64,000 nucleotides of DNA from Aliidiomarina sanyensis (lineage in GTDB: Bacteria > Pseudomonadota > Gammaproteobacteria > Enterobacterales > Alteromonadaceae), in NCBI RefSeq assembly GCF_003987175.1, contig NZ_PIPM01000004.1, positions 113,651 through 177,650 on the forward strand. Reading direction: 5' to 3'. The notes beneath the pieces are model-generated. The model did no database searches, was not told the DNA's origin, and saw nothing but the letters and a program-made list of their open reading frames with translations. A program made the position numbers and the translations under genes. Positions 44,975-53,370 of the stretch are shown here, one piece after another; the stretch's first letter is position 1; each line of letters starts with the position of its first letter.

Positions 44975-46303
44975 ATGTCCCGTTTTGCCCTTAAATTCGT
45001 CACTACGTCCTTAATTCTTGGAGCGCTGAGCGCTTGCTCGCCGGCGTCTGATATGGAGTCGCTCTCAGATGCGGAAGCGCCAGAACAGCCCAAAGGCAAC
45101 CAAGCAAAGACACTTTATGTTGCTGCCGAATACAATGATGAGACATTCCGGTTGCACTATCGCTTAGAGGTTGAGAACCCGAGCTGGTATCACCAATATT
45201 GGCGCTACCAAGATGGTGAATGGATGCGCATGGGCGATGGTTCAGCGGGTCCTGATGAGCACGGATTGTATGAAGATCGCATTAGCATGATGCTAGACGA
45301 CGGCTCCGTGGAAGGGTTCAGTCGCTATGGCGGCTGGATGCTGATTCACCCGGGAATGCGCAGCTTGGATTCGGCGGCTGACCCCGACGACGTGAGCGAA
45401 CACCCGATTTTAGGAAAGGAGATGGGCCGCTCCGATGTGCGCAAATATATCCCCCAATCTCGCTCGATCGAGAATTACAATCGCCCTGCGCCATGGGATG
45501 CCGTGCGTCCACTCGAAGAGCTTGATGCGATGCAAAATCGCGGTGAATTTTTGGACCTGTGGCAATGGCGCGCCCATCGCTCAAACCCGGTGGGTTTCGC
45601 AGACAACGGGTATGTCCTGCATTATCGTCTGAGTTCAGAGGGCCGCAGCATGTACAGCGACAACCGATCGGCAGATGCCATGCAGCCCGCTTACATGTTC
45701 AATCCGGAGCTTACCGGGAAGCGCGCACTCGATTGGGAGCGCTTGCTGGTGCGCGGATATGGGCAAGACGACCATTATTTCCTCAGTGAGGATCTCGCCG
45801 TGCCCTTTGATCCTGATTACGAATGGCAAGATGGTGATGTGATCCCGTTTCGTCTTCTGCAAACGCCGGATGGAGCCCGTGGCGCAATCACAGCAGACGG
45901 TCGTTACAATGATGGCGCATGGCGGGTCACCCTTGAGCGCAGTATGGAAAGCCCCAACCCTCGCGATAGCAAGACGCTTGCGGTCGGTGAAATCTATCAT
46001 GTCGCCTTCGCGGTGCATCATGGCGCGGTGGGAGCACGCCACCACCGTGTTTCACTTCCTCACACTTTGGGCATTGGAACCGAAGCGGACATCGTTGCTG
46101 TTTACTCTGAAGAGCCACTCGTCGAGCAAGAGCTAACGTGGCACGAAGTGGAACTCATTAACCCAGGGCAAGTGGACTGGGAGTGGCTCCTTACACGTCA
46201 TCCTGGCGCGGGCTTCATTCGGGGAGATATCGACATCAGTGTGCGTGATCACCACGGCTACCTGCCATTGTTTCAACGCTATATAGAGCGGCGCCGACCT
46301 TAA
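44975..46303 (+). CDS. Lipoprotein with ethylbenzene dehydrogenase-type haem-binding domain
   Basis: A 442-residue lipoprotein with lipobox LSAC. Most of the mature protein resembles the EB_dh domain of the haem-binding gamma subunit of ethylbenzene dehydrogenase-like enzymes: a beta-sandwich opening (ETFRLHYRLEVENPSWYHQ) and the typical DGRYNDGAWRVTLERS near residue 310. In complexes this domain holds haem b by a Met and a Lys or His. No molybdopterin subunit lies nearby, so it may serve another electron carrier. Single gene, next to convergent yaiI. Confidence 0.75.
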   Translation: MSRFALKFVTTSLILGALSACSPASDMESLSDAEAPEQPKGNQAKTLYVAAEYNDETFRLHYRLEVENPSWYHQYWRYQDGEWMRMGDGSAGPDEHGLYEDRISMMLDDGSVEGFSRYGGWMLIHPGMRSLDSAADPDDVSEHPILGKEMGRSDVRKYIPQSRSIENYNRPAPWDAVRPLEELDAMQNRGEFLDLWQWRAHRSNPVGFADNGYVLHYRLSSEGRSMYSDNRSADAMQPAYMFNPELTGKRALDWERLLVRGYGQDDHYFLSEDLAVPFDPDYEWQDGDVIPFRLLQTPDGARGAITADGRYNDGAWRVTLERSMESPNPRDSKTLAVGEIYHVAFAVHHGAVGARHHRVSLPHTLGIGTEADIVAVYSEEPLVEQELTWHEVELINPGQVDWEWLLTRHPGAGFIRGDIDISVRDHHGYLPLFQRYIERRRP

Positions 46304-46304
46304 C

Positions 46305-46751
46305 TTACTTCGCCCGTGAAAGCAGCCGGTCCAAGTGATCGGCAAACTCCTTTTTATCGCGGTTGCTAAGCGGCGGTGGTCCACCATGGTGGACGCCAGA
46401 GCTTCGCATGGTATCCATAAAGTCGCGCATATTCAGGCGTTGTCGAATGTTTTCTGGGGTGAACAATTCGCCCCGAGGACTCAATACATGGGCCCCCTTT
46501 TCAATCGCTTCTGCTGCAAGGGGAATGTCTGAAGAGATAATGATGTCACCCGCTTCACAGCGGTTCACGATTTCCTGATCAGCCACGTCAAAACCATCCG
46601 CGACCCGCACGCTCTCAATGAACGGCGAACGTGGATGATTGATGAGACGATTGGCAATCATACAGAGCTTTATCTCGCGCTTCGTTGCTGCACGAAACAG
46701 GATCTCGCGGATTGGCACGGGGCACGCATCAGCGTCCACATAAATAACCAT
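46305..46751 (-). CDS. yaiI: YaiI/YqxD family protein (UPF0178)
   Basis: A 148-residue protein with the UPF0178 signature: YVDADACPVPIREI at the N-terminus, IISSDIPLA in the middle and the end-motif SNRDKKEFADHLDRLL. The fold resembles PIN-like nucleases with conserved aspartates, but activity is unproven. The ATG at 46751 has AAGGAA upstream. Its stop is one base from the stop of the EB_dh lipoprotein gene. Confidence 0.92.
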   Translation of the reverse strand: MVIYVDADACPVPIREILFRAATKREIKLCMIANRLINHPRSPFIESVRVADGFDVADQEIVNRCEAGDIIISSDIPLAAEAIEKGAHVLSPRGELFTPENIRQRLNMRDFMDTMRSSGVHHGGPPPLSNRDKKEFADHLDRLLSRAK

Positions 46752-46827
46752 TGAATATTCCTTGGCAGTCATTCAAGACGCCATTGTATGCCAAATGCCT
46801 ATTCAGTCCTACGGTCTGGTCAAGTAT

Positions 46828-46853
46828 AAGCGCCCAGCAAAAGCTGGGCGCTT
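46828..46853 (-). terminator. Hairpin terminator after the pirin fragment
   Basis: AAGCGCCCAGC, four-base loop, GCTGGGCGCTT: a perfect 11-bp stem just beyond the pirin stop on the minus strand, followed by a T-rich but interrupted stretch. Likely intrinsic terminator. Confidence 0.7.
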
Positions 46854-46861
46854 TGCCGAAG

Positions 46862-47338
46862 TTAAGAAAATTGCGCTATGGCTTCTTTGATTTCATTCCA
46901 TGAGTTCATAACGAAGGGGCCATAGCCCACCACAGGCTCGTTAATGGGAGCGCCAGCGGCCACCAAGAAACGCGCTGTGTTGTTTGCTTCGATATGGACT
47001 GCTTCCCCGTCTTGTTGGAACGAAACAATGGATGCATCTCGCACAATCTCTTGTCCATTGACCAAGGCCGTTCCAGTCAGCAGGGTGAGCCACACATTCC
47101 AGTTGGGATTGAAATGAAGCACATGCTTCTCGTTCGCATGCAGCTCAAGATCCATCACCAATAAGTCACTGTGGGTCTTCGCGGGCCCGACCGTGCCCTC
47201 GTATTCCCCCGCAATCACACGAAACGTTGAATGACCATTACCTAAGGGTTGCTTCGGCATCGCATCACTCGTCAGGCTCTGATAAGTCGCTGGCGTCGAT
47301 TTCGCATGCGCTGGGAGGTTCACCCACAGCTGCGCCAT
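46862..47338 (-). pseudogene. 5'-truncated pirin (C-terminal half only)
   Basis: 158 residues that match the second half of a pirin-family bicupin: LQLWVNLPA-like opening (AQLWVNLPAHAKSTPATYQ), then the Pirin_C cupin and PFVMNSWNEIKEAI at the end. Normal pirins have about 280 residues; the N-terminal metal-binding cupin is absent, and an in-frame TGA lies a few codons upstream of the ATG. It abuts a LysR-type gene that has also lost its 5' end, so one deletion over the shared promoter region would explain both. It may still be translated, but pirin activity is unlikely. Confidence 0.75.
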
Positions 47339-47387
47339 CTTTTTGGTAAGAAAAAAGCGTGCTCACAGGAAAGCCATTGCCAACCCA

Positions 47388-48271
47388 ATGGGCATCTTTA
47401 GCTTGATGAACATGGCGGGTTTGCTCCGGCCGGACGGGCAATTGGCATTCCTAAATCAAAACTCAGTCGCCGAGTCCGTCAGCTTGAAGAGCAGTTAGAG
47501 ACGATCCTCATTGTCCGCTCTTCTCGCACCTTTCAAATTACCGATGTCGGTCAACGCTTTTATACGCACTGCCAAGCGGTCTTAATAGAAGCAGAATCGG
47601 CCATTGATGTGGTCACAGAGATGCGCTCCGAACCGTGCGGTGTGATTCGGTTGTCTTGCCCGATCGGCTTACTCAACTTTCATGTGGGCAACATGCTCGC
47701 AGACTTTATGACGCTCTATCCGAAAGTTACGGTGGAGCTTGACGCCACCAATCGGCGGGTTGATGTATTAAATGAGGGATACGATATCGCAATTCGGGTC
47801 CGGCCGTTTCCGCTAGAAGATAGTGGATTGGTCTACAAAGTTCTCTCTCGGCGGGAGCAATGCTTAGTGGCGGCGCCCAGCGTTTTGGAGACCTACGGAG
47901 CACCAAAACAACCTGCCGACCTCACCCGCTTTCCATCCATGGTGCGCGATATGCCCAACGAACAACATCAATGGCACCTTCTCAATGAACGGAAGGAACG
48001 GGTCACAATCGAATTACAACCACGCTATCTCACGACCGACATGCTCGCTTTAAAACAGGCCGCTCTGAAAGGTGTTGGCGTGGTCCAACTCCCCACATTA
48101 ATGCTGCAAACACACTTGGAGAGCGGTGAGCTTGTGCACCTTCTGCCGGGATGGAAACCAGAAACAGAGGTCATTCATTGCGTATTCCCTACGCGTCGCG
48201 GCATGCTTCCTTCGGTACGCGCCTTATTGGACTTTTTGGCTGAGCGATATGCGCAAATCGCAGAAACTTAA
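47388..48271 (+). pseudogene. LysR-family regulator with broken 5' end
   Basis: From about 47400 to 48271 one frame encodes a nearly full LysR-type regulator: the winged-helix region (GGFAPAGRAIGIPKSKLSRR) and the substrate-binding domain (VIRLSCPIGLLNFHVGNMLA and later). In this frame a TAG stands just before the helix-turn-helix and there is no usable start codon until a GTG inside the gene at 47609. The apparent original start ATG at 47388 (MGIFSL) is in another frame, so a small deletion near 47403 shifted it. A short product from 47609 would lack DNA binding. The gene is divergent to the truncated pirin. Confidence 0.72.
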
Positions 48272-48303
48272 ACAACTGCAGTAAAAAACTGCGCATTTAA
48301 ATT

Positions 48304-48435
48304 CCTAGCGCCCTTGCGCTCGCATTGGCTTATCACAAGATGGAATTTGAAGGGCGCCATCATCGTGGGATTGATGACGCACGAAATATTGCCCGACTGC
48401 TGCCGTTTATTGAAGGGCTCGAAACCGCCCCGTAA
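48304..48435 (+). pseudogene. 3' remnant of a DEDDh exonuclease gene
   Basis: About 43 codons in one frame end with TAA at 48433-48435 and include EFEGRHHRGIDDARNIARLL, the third exonuclease motif (H and D-D-A) of the KapD/ERI1-like DEDDh exonucleases. The rest of the gene is missing, no start or promoter is seen, and the fragment stops one base before the stop of ltrA on the other strand. It lies directly after the broken LysR gene. Confidence 0.7.
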
Positions 48436-48436
48436 C

Positions 48437-49633
48437 TCAGGTTGCCTTGACCTCGACGCGAAACGCTTTCAACAGTGGGATAACAATTTGGGAAAAAAGC
48501 GCGATCGACCACAGGGAGTTGCTAACGATCGCCGGAACAAATGGAAAGATAAACAAGAGCGCAAATGCCACCGCACAACCAAAAACCCGCACCCACAATG
48601 TATGAAAACTGCGGGTGTAATCTCGCCCTTCGACCAAACGCTGCAAGGGCCACAACGTGGCAATAAAAATAAGCAACCCAACGACGCCAAGGAATCCATA
48701 ATCCAGCGGGTAGGACTCAAAAAACCCGACATACACTTCACCCGAGAGCGCCACACTGACCATAATTGCGCTCCACATGATCACCAAATGCGCTAACCAA
48801 TAGGCAACCAACACCGATCGATTTTTACTTTTCGGGACCGCGTTTCCTACACAGTCGAAGTAGACCCAGGCGAGCGCAAACAACGTTAACCCGCCCATCA
48901 CAAAGTTTACGATCGTGTCACCGCCCACCTCGCCAATTCCACGATTGCTCAAGGTGAGCACCAACTTGAAGAATCCCTCGCCGATGAGAATTAACATCAG
49001 TAGCCCGAAGCGCTCTGAAATGTGGTGTAAATGGGGGACAAAACGTTCATAACGGAGTGTTCCGACGCGCGGAAGCATATACTGGAGCTGGATCAGCGCC
49101 AGTCCCACAACAAACATCCAGAATGCGAATGGCGTCGGCAAAAACGCCGTGATTGCAAACCATACAGCGAGCAATGCAAAGTTACGGCTCTGCTCACCAG
49201 CTAAGCAAGTTTGCTCCGCCCCCACCGCTTTGGCGCGCCAATAGAGCAGCGCCAGCAACGCTCGATTGGTGGCAAACCCTAACGCGAAAAAGACCCAACC
49301 AGACGACAAAATATCGGGAATGGATGCCGCAATCACCATCATGGTGACCGACTGAAAGGCCATAATGGTGCGATGTGTGAGATCGGTCGAAATATACAGG
49401 GCGTTGTAGACCGAACTATCGGCCCAAGCAAAGAAGATGGCAACGAAGATCGCTGTGAAGATCCAAAAGCCCTGCATATCTAGGTTTTGTGCAAGAAAGG
49501 TGCCCAACATAAAAATGGTCACGACATGCACGAGGTCAAAAAATAGCTCGACCCAGTTCACCTGATGCTTCGGGTCCTTCACATCCATGTAGTGTTGTGG
49601 CTTGCGCCAGATGGGCGTATCTCGTTTCGGCAT
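48437..49633 (-). CDS. ltrA: Low temperature requirement protein A (LtrA family)
   Basis: A 398-residue inner-membrane protein with about 11 helices. VNWVELFFDLVHVVTI near the N-terminus is the LtrA signature and LLMLILIGEGFFKLVLTLSN is the second conserved helix. LtrA was named for growth at low temperature in Listeria; its molecular role is not known. Small downstream genes lie between it and the cold-shock gene on the same strand. Confidence 0.88.
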   Translation of the reverse strand: MPKRDTPIWRKPQHYMDVKDPKHQVNWVELFFDLVHVVTIFMLGTFLAQNLDMQGFWIFTAIFVAIFFAWADSSVYNALYISTDLTHRTIMAFQSVTMMVIAASIPDILSSGWVFFALGFATNRALLALLYWRAKAVGAEQTCLAGEQSRNFALLAVWFAITAFLPTPFAFWMFVVGLALIQLQYMLPRVGTLRYERFVPHLHHISERFGLLMLILIGEGFFKLVLTLSNRGIGEVGGDTIVNFVMGGLTLFALAWVYFDCVGNAVPKSKNRSVLVAYWLAHLVIMWSAIMVSVALSGEVYVGFFESYPLDYGFLGVVGLLIFIATLWPLQRLVEGRDYTRSFHTLWVRVFGCAVAFALLFIFPFVPAIVSNSLWSIALFSQIVIPLLKAFRVEVKAT

Positions 49634-49654
49634 CGCGACTCCTTGGCTTACTAA

Positions 49655-49849
49655 CTACTCATCATCGGTACGGGCGATAATCTCAAACTCCCCATCCATT
49701 GTTTCTATGACTGTGAGCTCAATCGGCTGGCAGCAGATCTGACAATCGACAATCTGCGCCTGCCCGATATCATTCATGGCATCAATCTCAAGTGAGTTTG
49801 GTGCCATACAATAGGGGCAGGAAAATTCAGATTCATATCCTAGCGACAT
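49655..49849 (-). CDS. CPXCG-motif cysteine-rich protein
   Basis: A 64-residue protein with two cysteine pairs: CPYC near residue 11 and CQICC near residue 36, followed by QPIELTV. This matches the CPXCG family of small zinc-ribbon-like proteins. Here the family glycine after the first pair is replaced (CPYCM). Function unknown. It lies between ltrA and the DUF2892 gene on one strand; its start abuts the DUF2892 stop. Confidence 0.85.
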   Translation of the reverse strand: MSLGYESEFSCPYCMAPNSLEIDAMNDIGQAQIVDCQICCQPIELTVIETMDGEFEIIARTDDE

Positions 49850-50041
49850 TTAGGACACTTTACAGGTGTTGATACCCAAGATGCGATACAGCCCGCAGAA
49901 ACGAAATACCCCGGTCGCGATCAGGGCTACGCCAAGAATCCACCAAAAGTTTCCGGCTGTAATCGCCCAAACTGCAATTAACAGACCCACAATAATACGA
50001 ATTGCGCGATCAACATTTCCAACATTTGCCATGCTTGCCAT
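49850..50041 (-). CDS. DUF2892 (YgaP-like transmembrane) protein
   Basis: A 63-residue protein with two membrane helices. NVGNVDRAIRIIVGLLIA is the DUF2892 opening and FRFCGLYRILGINTC the end, as in the membrane part of YgaP. The ATG at 50041 has GAGGA seven bases upstream. It directly precedes the CPXCG gene (stop and start adjacent), so the two are co-transcribed. Confidence 0.85.
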   Translation of the reverse strand: MASMANVGNVDRAIRIIVGLLIAVWAITAGNFWWILGVALIATGVFRFCGLYRILGINTCKVS

Positions 50042-50144
50042 ACAGTTTTCCTCAAAGTTAACGGGACGTGCATGGCAAGTATAGATAACCGTCCTCATTC
50101 ACGCTCGGTGTTTGAGAACAAATAGTGCTCCGAACAAAAGACAT

Positions 50145-50170
50145 AAAAAAAGGAGCCTTTCGGCTCCTCT
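50145..50170 (-). terminator. Rho-independent terminator of the cold-shock gene
   Basis: On the minus strand AGGAGCC, a small loop, GGCTCCT then six or more T. Lies 24 bases after the stop of the cold-shock gene. Confidence 0.9.
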
Positions 50171-50193
50171 GATCAGCTTGAAAACAGAGCGAT

Positions 50194-50403
50194 TTACAGC
50201 GCTACGATGTTCTCGGCTTGTGGACCTTTTGCGCCTTGGGTAATCGTGAACGATACCGATTGGCCTTCAGCAAGTGTTTTAAACCCGCTGCTAGCAATTG
50301 CGCTGAAATGAGCGAAAACGTCTGAGCCACCTTGGTGCTCAATAAAACCAAAACCTTTCGCTTCGTTGAACCACTTTACGGTACCAGTAACAGTATTAGA
50401 CAT
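50194..50403 (-). CDS. Cold-shock protein, CspA family
   Basis: A 69-residue OB-fold RNA chaperone. [17 protein letters not shown] contains RNP1 (KGFGFI) and DVFAHFSAI contains RNP2. The ATG at 50403 has AGGAAG upstream. A long upstream region without genes (to 50824) fits the long 5' leaders of cold-shock mRNAs, but no cold box is certain. Closed by its own terminator. Confidence 0.95.
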   Translation of the reverse strand: MSNTVTGTVKWFNEAKGFGFIEHQGGSDVFAHFSAIASSGFKTLAEGQSVSFTITQGAKGPQAENIVAL

Positions 50404-50824
50404 AATTAGACTTCCTAAAAACAATAAAATTTGCCCGTTGAGGGCGTGCATCGGCGAGGAAATAAAAGGTAGTTAATGCAACAGAACGGAGGTAATTACG
50501 AATAATTTTGCTACGAAGTGTAGAACAACTTGATATTTACTAACCACAGCGGCCACCATACGCTGATCTGAGGGTAAGTCAAACGATATTAATTTTTATT
50601 TTGCCGGCCTCGTGTTTCGTTACGACGCATGCTGTCGCAGTGAGGGTTTAGCCTAAATACTTGCATGGACAGCAGCGCCGGCACAGGATGTGCCACCTTT
50701 CTCCACACGTTACCGCGTGTTCCCACTCCACGTGCGCAAGGAGGCCGCGCTGTTAGCCGAGCGCGGGCCGACTTAGCATTGCCGAAATGGGCGCGATCAT
50801 GCGCGACAAAGCTTTCATTAATTC
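50404..50824. other. Intergenic region upstream of the cold-shock gene
   Basis: About 420 bases with no convincing gene. The part near 50404-50500 is probably the cold-shock leader. The part 50660-50800 is more GC-rich and has small palindromes, with no recognised product or RNA family. Confidence 0.5.
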
Positions 50825-51868
50825 TTAAGGTATGTGCGCAACGCGCTGGCCACGCGTGATCTCCACCGGCGTGTCTGTCACAGTGCCATTAACTCGGGCC
50901 GTTTCGAATCGTATGGGCAACCCCATGGAGCTAAAGATGCTTTCACCATCTTGGAGATGAAAGTGTAAATGAGGTTCACTCGAGTGGCCCGTATGGCCGC
51001 ATAACCCGATACGATCCCCTTGCGCCACGCGGTCCCCAATCTGAACCGGAATTGTCCCTTTAATCAAGTGCGCGTACACCCCGTATTCACCCTCTGCATG
51101 ACGAATCACTACATGATTCCCCGCAAAATGACGCGCAAGAAAATCACAAACTCCGAAGCCGACAAGCGGTGCAGGGCCGATTCCATCCTGAACATGCACC
51201 ACCTCACCCGAGGCTGCTGCGAGAATTGGCTCTTCATAGCAAAAATAGTGCTTTAAACGATTGCCAGCGCCGCTATGTCGTCTAAACGATGCGTCTGCTT
51301 TTACAAAATCATAGGCATAGCGCTGCGCCAGTACATCCCATGAATGGGAGGTCTCGCGGTGCAGGCCGCCATTAAAAATCAACCATTCGCCGTCAAATGG
51401 AAGGCGATAGCTGACCTTGTTCTGATAGTGCTCAAGGGCTTCGTAATGATCACGCATTCGTTTGTGTACGCGCGCCTGTCCGCCGATTTGCTTCAGCTGC
51501 TGAGTCAGCTGCCACGGATTGAAAATCGACAGTAACGAGGTGGGGATAAACGTAAACATAATTGCATAGCGGCCCAAATAACGTAGTGGACCCGCCACCG
51601 GCCATTGACTTGCAGGATGAGGCATACGCTTGGTCTTTTTCGGCCCCTCTGCATACGCTTTCAAACCAAAGCTAAGGATGCCAGCCAGGATAAGATATAA
51701 CGCAATCACCAACCAGAATGGAAAATTCCATCCCCATAGCTGCCGGACAACCACCTGCAAAAGGATGACACAGGCCAGCGATAGCAACATTGGCCAATAC
51801 CAAGCCCCAAGCTCTTTGCGCCAGCGCGGAATATCCGAAGTGTGAGATGGTTGCATAGGTTCGGGCAT
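50825..51868 (-). CDS. M23 family metallopeptidase, membrane-anchored
   Basis: A 347-residue protein with two or three membrane helices in the first 120 residues and a C-terminal LytM-type M23 domain. Zinc ligands appear in FNGGLHRETSHSWD (H, D) and in EPHLHFHLQDG (HxH), with the typical DRVAQGDRIGLCGHTGHSS before them. M23 enzymes cut peptidoglycan peptides, or act as regulators when degenerate; here the ligands look complete. Single gene. Confidence 0.85.
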   Translation of the reverse strand: MPEPMQPSHTSDIPRWRKELGAWYWPMLLSLACVILLQVVVRQLWGWNFPFWLVIALYLILAGILSFGLKAYAEGPKKTKRMPHPASQWPVAGPLRYLGRYAIMFTFIPTSLLSIFNPWQLTQQLKQIGGQARVHKRMRDHYEALEHYQNKVSYRLPFDGEWLIFNGGLHRETSHSWDVLAQRYAYDFVKADASFRRHSGAGNRLKHYFCYEEPILAAASGEVVHVQDGIGPAPLVGFGVCDFLARHFAGNHVVIRHAEGEYGVYAHLIKGTIPVQIGDRVAQGDRIGLCGHTGHSSEPHLHFHLQDGESIFSSMGLPIRFETARVNGTVTDTPVEITRGQRVAHIP

Positions 51869-51971
51869 TTTTCTCGCCTGCTATTTGATGAAATTCACGA
51901 TGTGCAACTTAATCTAGAGATCGAGACTGAGGCACGCAACTGATTTCCCTGAGTCAAACACAAGAACCAAT

Positions 51972-51994
51972 TTATGATACCATTAGAATCATAA
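51972..51994. promoter_or_regulatory. Inverted repeat before the XRE regulator gene
   Basis: TTATGAT, 9 bases, ATCATAA: a perfect 7-bp inverted repeat ending 22 bases before the start of the regulator. A likely operator for autoregulation or part of the promoter. Confidence 0.4.
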
Positions 51995-52015
51995 TTCGAT
52001 ACTTTGTTGGGCATT

Positions 52016-52774
52016 ATGGCTGATTTTAACTTTAGTCCACTGGTGATAGAGCGTGCCTTGGAAACCATTAAGATGACGCTCAAAGAACGCGGCCTGAGCT
52101 ATACAGACGTTGCAGAGCGTTTTCAGGTCTCTCTCAATACCGTCAAGCGCATGCTCAATGGAGATGATATCTCACTCCAACGACTCCTATCTCTCGCAGA
52201 AATGTGCGATCTCGATGTCGCCACATTGTTGCGTTCGGCGACTTCCGGACATGCACCTCATCAGTATTTTACAGACGAACAGGATGAAGCATTCGCCGAG
52301 CATCCTGATTTGATGGTGTTGTTCTCTGCACTTCGTTACCAACAAAACACGCCTGAACAGGTCGCGAGAGAACAAGGTTGGAACCCTGCGACTTTGTATC
52401 AAAAGCTGCGCCAGCTTGAAAACATTGGATTAATTGCACTCGAGCCTGAGAACCGATTTCGTTTTTTGGTCCATGGCCCTTTGGGTTTTCGCCCCCACTC
52501 CCGGGTGCTTCGTCAGCAGGCACGGGATTATTTTAAGCGGGCGGAAGACGCACTAATACGAGGTGAGAAGCCCAAGGATATGATGATCATCCTTAAGCCA
52601 CTGCGGCTTCCTCCGGGAGTTTATGCCCAACTATCAGAGGAACTTAAGCGCATTATTGATAAATATGCGGAAGCCTCGGAACTGATGTTCCATGCAGAAC
52701 ACAAAATGCCTGAGTATCAAGTGACCATTGTGGGGCAGCCGCTCAACGAAGTTCATTCCTTCGACAACCAGTAA
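52016..52774 (+). CDS. XRE-family transcriptional regulator
   Basis: A 252-residue protein. Residues 10-65 form a Cro/C1-type helix-turn-helix (YTDVAERFQVSLNTVKRMLN). Residues 95-150 look like a second, winged-helix-like segment (NPATLYQKLRQLENIGLIAL), and the C-terminus is helical. The target is unknown. There is no strong ribosome binding site before the ATG; two in-frame TTG codons lie just upstream. It is followed 11 bases later by yjbQ, so the two form an operon. Confidence 0.78.
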   Translation: MADFNFSPLVIERALETIKMTLKERGLSYTDVAERFQVSLNTVKRMLNGDDISLQRLLSLAEMCDLDVATLLRSATSGHAPHQYFTDEQDEAFAEHPDLMVLFSALRYQQNTPEQVAREQGWNPATLYQKLRQLENIGLIALEPENRFRFLVHGPLGFRPHSRVLRQQARDYFKRAEDALIRGEKPKDMMIILKPLRLPPGVYAQLSEELKRIIDKYAEASELMFHAEHKMPEYQVTIVGQPLNEVHSFDNQ

Positions 52775-52785
52775 GAGGAGGGGCT

Positions 52786-53205
52786 ATGCCCGTTCAACAG
52801 ACAACGATTGTTATTGCCGCCAAGCCACGCGGTTTTCACTTGATTACCCGTGAAGTAGAACAAGCACTCGCTCAGTTCAGCTATGTCGAAGCCGGGCTTT
52901 TACATGTATTCATTCAGCACACCTCCGCTTCATTAACCATCAATGAAAACGCTGACCCAACGGTACGACAAGATTTTGAAAGCCATTTTAACCAGATGGT
53001 CCCAGAAAATGCGCCCTACTACCGGCATACCTGTGAAGGGCCAGACGATATGCCCGCCCATTTAAAGGCGAGCCTGCTGGGCACTTCCGTAACCATTCCG
53101 GTGACGAACGGGCGACTCAACATGGGCACATGGCAAGGTATCTACCTGTGCGAGCACCGGGATTTTGGTGGCCAGCGGAGGTTGGTGGTGAGTTTGAGTT
53201 CTTAG
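52786..53205 (+). CDS. yjbQ: YjbQ/UPF0047 family protein
   Basis: A 139-residue protein with the UPF0047 signature FIQHTSASLTINENADP and YRHTCEGPDDMPAHLKAS, plus GTWQGIYLCEHR. Members have weak thiamine-phosphate synthase activity in vitro; the real role is open. AGGAGGGG is a strong ribosome binding site. Second gene after the XRE regulator. Confidence 0.92.
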   Translation: MPVQQTTIVIAAKPRGFHLITREVEQALAQFSYVEAGLLHVFIQHTSASLTINENADPTVRQDFESHFNQMVPENAPYYRHTCEGPDDMPAHLKASLLGTSVTIPVTNGRLNMGTWQGIYLCEHRDFGGQRRLVVSLSS

Positions 53206-53370
53206 GGGCAGCGCGCGAAAACTCAATTTCTTCATCCAGAGGGTCTTAAATGGGCCAAACTTGAAATGAATCCGCTTCTCCGAGCTCGATAATAATCAGT
53301 TGGGTTGTGACGAGAATTCGAGTATATAAATCAGTAACGACATGAGGATATAACCGAAGGATTGGACTCA

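Noticed and set aside
47609..48271. A complete short regulator starting at the GTG 47609
   Set aside because: It begins in the middle of a LysR protein; the upstream helix-turn-helix is visible in the same frame, so this is a remnant, not a natural start.
50665..50859. Possible small gene upstream of the cold-shock gene
   Set aside because: No ribosome binding site, no family resemblance and it overlaps the end of the M23 peptidase gene on the other strand.
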